From Hyphomicrobiales bacterium (lineage in GTDB: Bacteria; Pseudomonadota; Alphaproteobacteria; Rhizobiales; NORP267): 5,670 bases of DNA. Numbering within the stretch: the stretch's first letter is position 1; every line of letters starts with the position of its first letter. The notes under the pieces were generated by a model, which saw only the letters and a program-made list of their open reading frames with translations, did not search any database and had not been told where the DNA came from. Both the position numbers and the translations under genes were made by a program. This document shows positions 1 through 5,670 of the stretch, one piece after another. The stretch lies in NCBI GenBank assembly GCA_016764455.1, contig JAESRU010000160.1:1-5670 (forward strand). The letters run 5' to 3'.

Positions 1-133
1 ACGTTTTGGTAAACTTACCAAATCGTTCAACCGTATAGTTGAACCCCTGGGGTACAGTCTTCACCGCTGAAATTACAATGATGATTGCAAGCACAATCAA
101 CACGAGGGCAAAAATATCAAAACCGCCAATCAT
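1..133 (-). CDS. qmcA: SPFH/stomatin-like membrane protein, QmcA type (5' part only)
   Basis: Only the first 44 codons plus one base are present; the gene continues beyond the left edge. The protein opens with an N-terminal hydrophobic segment (about residues 5-22, FDIFALVLIVLAIIIVIS), which would be a membrane anchor. It then reads VPQGFNYTVERFGKFTKT, the conserved start of the SPFH/band-7 domain in QmcA and paraslipin proteins (compare VPQG-Y-WTVERFGRYTKT in E. coli QmcA, from memory). Such proteins form membrane-bound oligomeric cages and are linked to membrane protein quality control. The ATG at 133 is supported by a strong Shine-Dalgarno sequence, GGAGG, six bases upstream. It lies 88 nt downstream of hemH on the same strand, so it may be read through from hemH or have its own promoter. 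The family call is firm; the exact symbol is less so, because only the N-terminus is visible. Confidence 0.8.
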   Translation of the reverse strand, partial: MIGGFDIFALVLIVLAIIIVISAVKTVPQGFNYTVERFGKFTKT

Positions 134-139
134 GGCTAT

Positions 140-144
140 CCTCC
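140..144 (-). promoter_or_regulatory. Strong Shine-Dalgarno sequence of the SPFH gene
   Basis: GGAGG on the minus strand, with a six-base spacer to the ATG at 133. It fixes the start of the SPFH gene and contrasts with hemH, which has no such site. Confidence 0.8.
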
Positions 145-156
145 AGGTTCAATTTT

Positions 157-170
157 ATCTGTGAACAGAT
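157..170. promoter_or_regulatory. Palindrome ATCTGT-GA-ACAGAT upstream of the SPFH gene
   Basis: A six-base inverted repeat with a two-base centre lies 24 bp upstream of the SPFH start codon. On the minus strand it runs directly into TAAAAT, a possible -10 element, but no good -35 hexamer sits 16-18 bases further upstream. The short spacer suits a dimeric protein binding site better than an RNA hairpin. No regulator family is recognised. Confidence 0.3.
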
Positions 171-221
171 TAGGCGTATTTGGAAACAAAAGGAACCGGG
201 GGGAAAACGAATTTCGGAGAT

Positions 222-1232
222 TTAACTAACCCAGCCAGACAATTCCTGATCTGAGATATGGGAAATAACCGCCATCCCCTCTTCGCTATCGTTCAGGCAG
301 GGCAAAGCTGCAAAATTCTGTCCACCATGGGACTTGAAAATATCAGCGTTCAGGATGGCAAGTTCTTCCAATGTCTCCAGACAATCGGAGACGAAACCTG
401 GCGCGACTATTGCCAGATTTTTCACACCCTCTTTGGCCAGCGCACGAACTGCCTCGTCAGTATACGGCTGCACCCATTCCTGTTTGCCAAATCGCGACTG
501 AAACGCCAGACGCAAACGATCCCCAAGCCCGGTTGCCTGGCGCAAAGCCTCCACAGTTGCTTCGCAATGGCGCTTATACGGGTCGCCTTTTTCAACGTAA
601 GAAACCGGCAAGCCATGGAACGACGCGATTACAATTTCCGGCTCAAACGTGAGCGCCGCGATGGAGCGCGTAATGGATTTTGCCAGTGCATCGATATAGG
701 CCTGATCGTCTGGATAAGCGGGCACGGTACGGATCGCCGGCTGCCAACGCATCTGTTTCAACGCTTCGAAAACCTTGTCATTGACGCTTGCGGTCGTGGT
801 TGCGCTGTATTGTGGATAAAGCGGGTAGATCAAAATCCGCGTACAAGATTGAGCGTGAAGGGCGTCTAGTCTGCTGGCGATTGACGGGTTCCCATAGCGC
901 ATCGCCCAATCAACGATTGGTGGTTCGCCTTTGCCGGAATAATGCGCACCCAGTTTTTCCGCTTGCGACCGGGTGATCGTGCGAAGCGGCGATTCGTCCC
1001 GCTCCCGGTTCCAGATTTTTTCGTATGCCTTTCCGCTGCGCCCCGGCCTAATGGTCAGGATCGGGCCATTCAGAACAAACCACCAGAGAAGTGGATTGAC
1101 CTCAATCACGCGGCGGTCTGACAGAAATTCTTTCAAATATCGTCGCACGGACCAATAATCGGTCCCGTCGGGTGTTCCGAGATTGACGAGAAGAATACCG
1201 GTTTTTTCCGGCCTATTCGTAGCTTCGTTCAT
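222..1232 (-). CDS. hemH: Ferrochelatase (protoporphyrin/coproporphyrin ferrochelatase)
   Basis: Inserts Fe2+ into the porphyrin ring in the last steps of heme synthesis; in bacteria it is cytosolic or peripheral to the membrane. About 336 residues from the ATG, the usual bacterial length. Using the numbering from the alternative TTG start, visible family motifs are GILLVNLGTPD (14-24), RYLKEFLSD (33-41), YGNPSI (115-120), YPLYPQYSATTT (138-149), the signature SFHGLPVSYVEKGDPY (206-221) with the catalytic His208, and PGFVSDCLETLEE (280-292) with the metal-site Glu288. The start is ambiguous: TTG at 1238, CTG at 1235 and ATG at 1232 are in frame just after an in-frame TGA; ATG is preferred. 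The ATG overlaps the last 20 nt of the ligase gene and has no clear Shine-Dalgarno sequence, which implies translational coupling. The gene looks intact with no missing key residue. Confidence 0.96.
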   Translation of the reverse strand: MNEATNRPEKTGILLVNLGTPDGTDYWSVRRYLKEFLSDRRVIEVNPLLWWFVLNGPILTIRPGRSGKAYEKIWNRERDESPLRTITRSQAEKLGAHYSGKGEPPIVDWAMRYGNPSIASRLDALHAQSCTRILIYPLYPQYSATTTASVNDKVFEALKQMRWQPAIRTVPAYPDDQAYIDALAKSITRSIAALTFEPEIVIASFHGLPVSYVEKGDPYKRHCEATVEALRQATGLGDRLRLAFQSRFGKQEWVQPYTDEAVRALAKEGVKNLAIVAPGFVSDCLETLEELAILNADIFKSHGGQNFAALPCLNDSEEGMAVISHISDQELSGWVS

Positions 1233-2448
1233 CAGCAATCACTTTGCCATCGTTCGGCAAGCTGCCAATTTCGACAATTTCCACGTCACCACGCACCTTG
1301 CAGATGGCCTGGACACTTGCCGCCAATTTTTCAGCCATGTCGTCATTTGCATTCGCACACTCAGCCTTCAAAACCATAACATCCTGATCATTGGCCCTAT
1401 CGACAACCAACCGCAATTTGGAAAATTCCGGGTGGCGTTTTGCTATATCATTGATCTGTGCCGGGTCAATGAACATACCCTTCACCTTGGTACGCTGGTC
1501 GGCACGCCCCATCCAACCCTTGATCCGCATGTTGGTGCGCCCACAAGGACTGTCTCCTGGCAAGATTGCGGTCAGGTCACCGGTCGCAAACCGGATCAAC
1601 GGATAGGTGCGGTCAAGAATGGTCACCACCATCTCGCCTACATCGCTATCAACAACCAGATCGCCGGTGCCGGGTTTGACGATTTCAACAATATAATTTT
1701 CGTTGATTACCATCCCTTCAAGGGCCTCGGTCTCAAACGCGATAACGCCAAGTTCTGCGGTCGCATAGGTCTGCGTCGCCGCGACACCATGTTCGCCATA
1801 CCAGGCACGCAATGATTCCGGCAACGCCCCGCCGCCAACAGATGCTCGTTTCAGCGAAGAGATATCCAACCCCGCCTCACTGGCATGATCCATAATGACT
1901 TTCAGATAATCAGGTGTCCCCGCATACCCGGAAGGCTTGAGTGCTGAAATCGCCGCAACCTGCATTTCAGTATTGCCGATCCCGGCCGGGAATAAAGTAC
2001 AGCCCAGTTCCAGAAACGCCGTATCATAAATAAACCCGCCCGGGGTCATATGGTATGCCAGCGAATTGTGCACCAGATCGCCTTTGCGAAAGCCTGCCGC
2101 AAATAATGGCCGGGCCCCGTTCCACGGGTCAGTGCCAGCACGCTGGGGTTCCCAAATCGGGCCCGGCGACATAAAAATCCGTGTAAAATCTTCCACCGGA
2201 ATTGTCGCAAAACCCCCAAATGGCGGGTTGGCTTTTTGCAATTCCCCCATCATGGATTTTCTGAAAACCGGAAGCTTTGCCAGCCCGGCTCTATCGGCAA
2301 CGGATTTGGGATCAACACCATCGAGATGCTTTGCCCAGCCACTTGCCTTCGCCTGCGCGTGCGCGATTAAATCGGGTAAAGTTGAAAACAGAGCCGCTTC
2401 ACGCTGGTCAGCAGAACGGGTTTCCAGGTCATCATAATATTCGGTCAC
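1213..2448 (-). CDS. Phenylacetate-CoA ligase-like adenylate-forming enzyme (PaaK family) with altered P-loop
   Basis: Expected to activate a carboxylic acid through an acyl-adenylate to a CoA thioester in the cytosol. The 411 residues are slightly short for PaaK (about 430). Recognisable adenylate-forming motifs are GGGALP (205-210), YATAELG (228-234, place of the Y-x-x-x-E motif), FATGD (287-291, with the Asp that usually holds the ribose), GRADQRTKVKG (314-324, hinge before the small C-terminal domain) and NDGKV with Lys402 near the C-terminus, a candidate catalytic lysine. The loop that is normally SSGTTGKP in PaaK reads MSPGPIWEP (93-101), so the Thr-Thr-Gly-Lys core is replaced. Starts with GTG, preceded by GGAG at a six-base spacing. 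It lies 38 nt after livF and overlaps hemH by 20 nt. Context suggests it activates whatever the LIV-type importer brings in. The family is confident; the substrate, and whether it is a true CoA ligase, are not. Confidence 0.85.
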   Translation of the reverse strand: MTEYYDDLETRSADQREAALFSTLPDLIAHAQAKASGWAKHLDGVDPKSVADRAGLAKLPVFRKSMMGELQKANPPFGGFATIPVEDFTRIFMSPGPIWEPQRAGTDPWNGARPLFAAGFRKGDLVHNSLAYHMTPGGFIYDTAFLELGCTLFPAGIGNTEMQVAAISALKPSGYAGTPDYLKVIMDHASEAGLDISSLKRASVGGGALPESLRAWYGEHGVAATQTYATAELGVIAFETEALEGMVINENYIVEIVKPGTGDLVVDSDVGEMVVTILDRTYPLIRFATGDLTAILPGDSPCGRTNMRIKGWMGRADQRTKVKGMFIDPAQINDIAKRHPEFSKLRLVVDRANDQDVMVLKAECANANDDMAEKLAASVQAICKVRGDVEIVEIGSLPNDGKVIADERSYE

Positions 2449-2486
2449 TTGTCACTCCAGACAGGGTCACGCAACGGGCCGCAAAA

Positions 2487-3332
2487 TCAAGCCAGCCAGC
2501 GTTTGCGCCGTTTATAATGCTTGGTATTTTTGAACGACCGTTTGTCTCCCCCAGCAATACCGAGGTAAAATTCCTTGATATCCTCGTTGTTGCGCAGCGC
2601 CTTGGCTTCGCCATCAAGCACAACCCGTCCGCTCTCAAGCACATACCCGTAATCTGCATATCTGAGCGCGATATTGGTATTTTGTTCCGCCAGCAGAAAG
2701 CTCACATTTTCCTGTGTGTTCAGCTTGGAAACAATCTCAAAAATTTCTTCCACCAGCTGTGGCGCGAGGCCCATTGATGGCTCATCAAGCAGGATCATTT
2801 TAGGGCGCGACATCAGCGCCCGGCCAATCGCCGTCATCTGCTGTTCACCACCAGATATATATCCGGCCAGCGCAGATTTGCGCTCACGCAACCTCGGAAA
2901 ATAATCATAGACCATCTCAATATCCTGAGCGATCGCAGCCCGGCCATCACGTCTGGTAAAGGCACCTGTCAGCAGGTTTTCTTCAACTGACAAGTGCTCA
3001 AAACAATGGCGGCCTTCCATAACCTGGATACAGCCGCGCTCCACAAGTTGGTTGGCGCTCATCGTATCAACCCGGGTACCTTCGAACTCAATACTGCCCT
3101 TGGTGACTTCGCCGCGCTCGGCTTTGAGCAGGTTCGAAATCGCTTTCAATGTCGTGGTCTTGCCGGCGCCATTGGCACCCAGAATTGCCACGATTTTACC
3201 CTTTGGCACTTCCAGCGAAACGCCCCGCAATACGAGAATAACGTGATTATAAATCACTTCGATATTGTTGACGGAAAGGATCAGATCTTTGGTCGTATCA
3301 ACGCCATTCCCATTCACTGAATTGCCACTCAC
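2487..3332 (-). CDS. livF: LIV/HAAT-type ABC importer ATP-binding protein, LivF class
   Basis: Cytosolic ATPase subunit that drives import with LivG and the LivH/LivM permeases. Visible elements are Walker A GANGAGKT (52-59), Q-loop Gln103 in CIQVMEGRHCFEHLSVEENL (101-120, the LivF-type sequence), ABC signature SGGEQQ (160-165), Walker B MILLDEP (179-185) with catalytic Glu184, D-loop SMGLAP, and AEQN (215-218) where most ABC proteins have the H-loop His, as is usual in LivF. At 281 residues it is about 45 longer than a classic LivF (about 235): a polar N-terminal lead of about 16 residues and a basic C-terminal tail rich in Lys/Arg (264-279). The GTG start at 3332 is supported by AGGAG at 3341-3345 with an eight-base spacer. 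It sits between the binding protein gene and the ligase, in the same direction. Confidence 0.93.
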   Translation of the reverse strand: MSGNSVNGNGVDTTKDLILSVNNIEVIYNHVILVLRGVSLEVPKGKIVAILGANGAGKTTTLKAISNLLKAERGEVTKGSIEFEGTRVDTMSANQLVERGCIQVMEGRHCFEHLSVEENLLTGAFTRRDGRAAIAQDIEMVYDYFPRLRERKSALAGYISGGEQQMTAIGRALMSRPKMILLDEPSMGLAPQLVEEIFEIVSKLNTQENVSFLLAEQNTNIALRYADYGYVLESGRVVLDGEAKALRNNEDIKEFYLGIAGGDKRSFKNTKHYKRRKRWLA

Positions 3333-3400
3333 TGACTTGTCTCCTGCCGAATTTTCGGGAAATACATCTCACCGGTTCTCCCGGCTTTACGGTTGGTCAT

Positions 3401-3424
3401 GGGGAGCACTCGAAAGCGCTCCCC
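3401..3424 (-). other. Stable hairpin with UUCG loop between binding-protein gene and livF
   Basis: On the minus-strand transcript this reads GGGGAGCGCT-TTCG-AGTGCTCCCC: a ten-pair stem with a single G-U wobble, closed by a UUCG tetraloop. It begins 39 nt after the stop codon of the binding-protein gene. No U-tract follows (the next bases are ATGACCAACC), so it is not a normal intrinsic terminator. The likely role is protecting the 3' end of the binding-protein mRNA or partially attenuating livF, which would give the excess of binding protein over ATPase usual in ABC operons. The hairpin is seen directly; the role is inferred. Confidence 0.7.
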
Positions 3425-3442
3425 AAAACTTGTTTATCAATC

Positions 3443-3456
3443 TGGGCCGAGGCCCA
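3443..3456 (-). other. Small hairpin after the stop codon of the binding-protein gene
   Basis: TGGGC-CTCG-GCCCA on the minus strand forms a five-pair stem with a four-base loop, starting 7 nt past the binding-protein stop codon. It is followed 18 nt later by the larger UUCG hairpin. No U-tract follows it. It probably belongs to the same intercistronic structured region. Confidence 0.45.
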
Positions 3457-3463
3457 TCAAAGC

Positions 3464-4774
3464 CTAGTTACAAGTCTGAGTCTGCCATTCAGGCTTATCA
3501 GCAAGATAGGCTTCAGCCGCTGCTACAAGCATTGGACGAACACGCTCATTCATCGGCTCGATCCAGTCTGAAATCTGGCTCCAGTTTGATCCATCCCATT
3601 GCTGGATGTAGATCGGATGCCCACCTGCATGATCTTCGCAAGTGATTTGCATTGGATTCATGAAGCCTTCGAACCCGATTTCAGCCAGACGTTCTGCTGT
3701 AATGTTCAGGTTTTCAAGACCTTCACGCATCTCCGTCCCGGTCACCACGCTAACGCCTGTGATTTCCTGGGCTGTGCGGATGGCTTCAGAAACTGCAATC
3801 GCATTGGCTACGCCGCGATTGTAGAAATTGTTGCCAACGGCATCTGGATCAACAAGGCTTTTGCCAGGCTCAACAACATATTTGATGATATCCTGGATCG
3901 CAGGAAAGTCAGTGCCTGTGCCATGGAAGTTGGCTGAAAGATAGCCAATTGCACCTTCACCGGCAGGGGTAACATCATTGTTGCCGCCGGACCACCAAAC
4001 GCCGATGAAATGGTCCATCGGATAATTGATCTTGGCAGCTTCCTTGATTGCGGTTGGGTTCATTGCACCCCAGCCCCACATGATCATCCAGTCTGGACTT
4101 TCACGGCGAACCTGCAGCCAATGCGATGACTGGTTCTGCATTTCTTTCACGCCAACTGGAATCTTGACGACTTCAAAGCCCATTTCGGCAGCGAGTTCAT
4201 CAAGCAGCGGGATCGGCTCACGACCGTAACCAACGTCGAGATAGATGAAGCCGACTTTTTGACCGGCAATGCCGTCACCCTGGGAATCGATATAGCGGAT
4301 AATGGCTGACATCTGAGACCAATAGGTCGCAGGTGCATTGAAGGTCCACGGGAAAGATTCACCGACAGCTGCTGCCGACAGACCATAACCCATTGACAGG
4401 ATCGGAATTTCGTCAACCGGAGCCCGCGGGATCAGCTGAAGCGTAATACCAGTTGAATACGGGTTGATGACAACAGGATTACGATCCTTGGCGCCTTCAT
4501 AACATTCCACACCCTTTTGCGCATTGTATGCGGTTTCGCATTCTTCAACTTCAAGCATCACACCACCAATGCCACCATCGCGCTCATTGAGCATGGTGAA
4601 ATAGTCGTGCATGCCGTCTGCGATCGGCGTACCAGAACCGGCAAACGGGCCGGTACGATATGTCAGCAACGGGATGAAGATAGTTTCTTCAGCCTGTACT
4701 GGCGGCGCCACAAACATGGAGCCTGCAAGCATTGCTGCACCAGCAAGGCCCAGTAGTAATTTGTTGGAACTCAT
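3464..4774 (-). CDS. Periplasmic substrate-binding protein of a LIV/HAAT-type ABC importer
   Basis: Captures the transported solute in the periplasm and delivers it to LivH/LivM. The 436-residue precursor opens with a typical Sec signal peptide: basic MSSNK, hydrophobic core LLLGLAGAAMLAGSMFVA, and a likely signal peptidase I site after VQA (residue 28). No lipobox Cys is present, so it should be soluble. The mature part has Peripla_BP_6 features: an N-lobe start IFIPLLTYRTGPFAGSG (32-48), GYGLSAAAVGESF (129-141), a second-lobe strand KVGFIYLDVGYGREP (173-187) and GVWWSGGNND (258-267). It is about 70 residues longer than E. coli LivJ and has four cysteines (79, 91, 379, 435), which could form disulfides. 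ATG start with GGGAG at a six-base spacing. It lies between livM and livF. The family is firm; the ligand is unknown, and an amino acid or an aromatic or other carboxylate are all possible. Confidence 0.92.
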   Translation of the reverse strand: MSSNKLLLGLAGAAMLAGSMFVAPPVQAEETIFIPLLTYRTGPFAGSGTPIADGMHDYFTMLNERDGGIGGVMLEVEECETAYNAQKGVECYEGAKDRNPVVINPYSTGITLQLIPRAPVDEIPILSMGYGLSAAAVGESFPWTFNAPATYWSQMSAIIRYIDSQGDGIAGQKVGFIYLDVGYGREPIPLLDELAAEMGFEVVKIPVGVKEMQNQSSHWLQVRRESPDWMIMWGWGAMNPTAIKEAAKINYPMDHFIGVWWSGGNNDVTPAGEGAIGYLSANFHGTGTDFPAIQDIIKYVVEPGKSLVDPDAVGNNFYNRGVANAIAVSEAIRTAQEITGVSVVTGTEMREGLENLNITAERLAEIGFEGFMNPMQITCEDHAGGHPIYIQQWDGSNWSQISDWIEPMNERVRPMLVAAAEAYLADKPEWQTQTCN

Positions 4775-4800
4775 TTTCCACTCCCTCTCTCTACATTAAA

Positions 4801-4822
4801 TGATTACTGACTTTAGTAATCA
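4801..4822. promoter_or_regulatory. Inverted repeat TGATTACT-N6-AGTAATCA, candidate operator or leader hairpin
   Basis: A perfect eight-base inverted repeat with a six-base spacer, 26 bp upstream of the binding-protein ATG and just before its Shine-Dalgarno sequence. It could be an operator for a dimeric regulator, or an AU-rich hairpin in the mRNA leader. No matching regulator gene is in the window. Confidence 0.45.
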
Positions 4823-4880
4823 CCACAAATGCCATTCAGTTTTCTGGCAGTCTTCTGGACGAGGCATGTATTGCCCATTT

Positions 4881-4906
4881 TTTGATCCTAACACCACCAG
4901 ATCAAA
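4881..4906. promoter_or_regulatory. Inverted repeat TTTGATC-N12-GATCAAA
   Basis: A perfect seven-base inverted repeat with a twelve-base spacer in the gap between livM and the binding-protein gene. On the minus strand the second arm is followed by A-rich rather than T-rich sequence, so it is not a terminator for livM. It overlaps the spacer and -10 region of the promoter candidate at 4885-4912, as an operator would. Confidence 0.35.
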
Positions 4907-4912
4907 TGACAA
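4885..4912 (-). promoter_or_regulatory. Possible sigma-70-type promoter for the binding-protein gene
   Basis: On the minus strand TTGTCA (4912-4907) and TAGGAT (4890-4885) are spaced by 16 bases and resemble -35 and -10 hexamers (5 of 6 and 4 of 6 matches). Transcription would start roughly 100 nt upstream of the ATG. Similar weak matches arise by chance, so this is only a candidate. The 224-bp gap makes an internal promoter reasonable. Confidence 0.3.
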
Positions 4913-4998
4913 ATCCCCTTCATTTCTCTCCTGCCGGTCGCCTTTCTGGTGCTATTTCCGGCAAGCATCGGGCCAAACCGCATTGAATACAGCCCCAT

Positions 4999-5670
4999 TT
5001 AATACGGGAAAGGCCAGCGTCGCAGCTTCTCCTTGCCGATCTGCCAGAGCCGGGCAATGCCGTTCGGCTCAACGATCAAGAAGAAGATGATAAGTCCACC
5101 AACGATCATGAAATTGAAATGCTCGACCGTGGCTGCACCAATATTGACCCCCAACATACCCGGTGCCGCGCGCAGGAAAATCGGCAACACCCAGATAAAG
5201 GCGGCCCCCATGAACGACCCGATCAAACTGCCGGAACCACCAATCACCACCATGAACAAAATCAGGAACGAATGATTGATATCAAAACTTTCAACCTCGG
5301 CAGCCCCCAGCCACATGAACACCATCAGCGCACCGGCCACACCAGCAAAATAAGAACTGATCGCGAAGGCGGTAAGTTTGGCCTGCAACAGGCGAATACC
5401 GATCAATTCGGCAGCAATATCCATATCGCGCACCGCCATCCATGCCCTGCCAATCCGGCCCCGGACAAGGTTTGAAGCCACCCATGTCAATAAGACAACA
5501 ATGGACAGAACAATCAGATACCGCGTAAACGATGACGCATGCGGGCCTGTAATAGCGAGGCCAAACAAATATTTGGTCGGCACTTCGATCGCACCTGACG
5601 GATTGTAATTATAAAGCCAGGCGATCCGCCCGAAACACCATTCCAGAAAAAACTGCGAGGCCAGGGTGGC
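4999..5670 (-). CDS. livM: LIV/HAAT-type ABC importer permease, LivM class (3' part)
   Basis: Inner-membrane permease that pairs with LivH. The window holds the last 223 codons; the reading frame is open through the right edge, so the start lies beyond 5670. The in-frame GTG at 5583 is internal, because the sequence upstream of it (TLASQFFLEW, then WLYNYNPSG) is family-like coding sequence. Hydrophobic segments in visible-part numbering are about 51-69, 98-121, 134-167 and 185-201. The cytoplasmic loop GRAWMAVRDMDIAAELIGI (74-92) is the EAA-like coupling loop of LivM that contacts the ATPases. The C-terminal end EPNGIARLWQIGKEKLR is also typical of this class. The stop codon lies 224 bp before the binding-protein start. 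LivH and LivG genes are expected upstream, outside the window. Confidence 0.92.
   Translation of the reverse strand, partial: ATLASQFFLEWCFGRIAWLYNYNPSGAIEVPTKYLFGLAITGPHASSFTRYLIVLSIVVLLTWVASNLVRGRIGRAWMAVRDMDIAAELIGIRLLQAKLTAFAISSYFAGVAGALMVFMWLGAAEVESFDINHSFLILFMVVIGGSGSLIGSFMGAAFIWVLPIFLRAAPGMLGVNIGAATVEHFNFMIVGGLIIFFLIVEPNGIARLWQIGKEKLRRWPFPY

Noticed and set aside
134..221. Terminator between hemH and the SPFH gene
   Set aside because: Only very short dyads are present and none is followed by a U-tract on the minus strand.
258..869. 203-codon open frame on the plus strand
   Set aside because: It lies antisense to hemH, which has full catalytic motifs, and its translation resembles no family I recognise.
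1183..1815. 210-codon open frame on the plus strand
   Set aside because: Antisense to the PaaK-like ligase; its open frame is explained by the codon pattern of the real gene, and it has no recognisable domain.
2277..2777. 166-codon open frame on the plus strand across the ligase-livF junction
   Set aside because: Antisense to two well-supported genes, with no recognisable domain and no sign of a promoter.
3401..3424. Intrinsic terminator after the binding-protein gene
   Set aside because: The stem is strong, but no U-tract follows on the minus strand, so it is listed as a stabilising or attenuating hairpin instead.
4888..4983. 31-codon minus-strand ORF in the gap upstream of the binding-protein gene
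   Set aside because: It ends in Trp-Trp-Cys and could recall a leader peptide, but it has no clear Shine-Dalgarno sequence, overlaps the promoter candidate, and no attenuator structure was found downstream.
4999..5583. Full-length short permease starting at the GTG at 5583
   Set aside because: The frame stays open to the right edge and the upstream codons are LivM-like, so the gene is cut by the window rather than starting there.

Overview
The window looks like a stretch of an alphaproteobacterial chromosome. That is my inference from protein character and mid-range base composition; no rRNA or other marker is present to fix the lineage. Every convincing gene lies on the minus strand, so transcription runs from right to left. 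Nothing suggests a mobile element, CRISPR array, tRNA or rRNA.

In order of transcription the window holds: the C-terminal part of a LivM-type permease (4999-5670, running off the right edge); a 224-bp gap with two inverted repeats and a weak promoter candidate; a secreted periplasmic substrate-binding protein of the branched-chain amino acid (LIV/HAAT) class (3464-4774); a 131-bp gap rich in short hairpins; a LivF-type ATPase (2487-3332); a phenylacetate-CoA-ligase-like adenylate-forming enzyme (1213-2448); ferrochelatase hemH (222-1232); and the first 44 codons of a QmcA/stomatin-like SPFH membrane protein (1-133, running off the left edge).

The first four genes form a coherent module. LivM, the binding protein and LivF are parts of a LIV-type ABC importer; LivH and LivG are not in the window and probably lie beyond 5670. 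The ligase follows LivF after only 38 nt. The module therefore looks like uptake of a carboxylic acid, possibly aromatic or a hydrophobic amino-acid-like compound, followed by CoA activation. The substrate cannot be read from the sequence. The ligase is unusual in lacking the canonical Ser/Thr/Gly/Lys phosphate-binding loop, so its activity is open to question.

hemH starts inside the 3' end of the ligase gene with a 20-nt overlap and no good Shine-Dalgarno sequence of its own. Heme synthesis thus appears translationally coupled to the transporter/ligase module. The SPFH gene follows 88 nt after hemH with its own strong ribosome binding site.

Most of the window is ordinary metabolic and transport DNA. 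The points that merit a second look are the altered ligase loop, the ligase-hemH overlap, the structured gap after the binding-protein gene, and the inverted repeats upstream of it. I found no evidence for a wholly new type of system.
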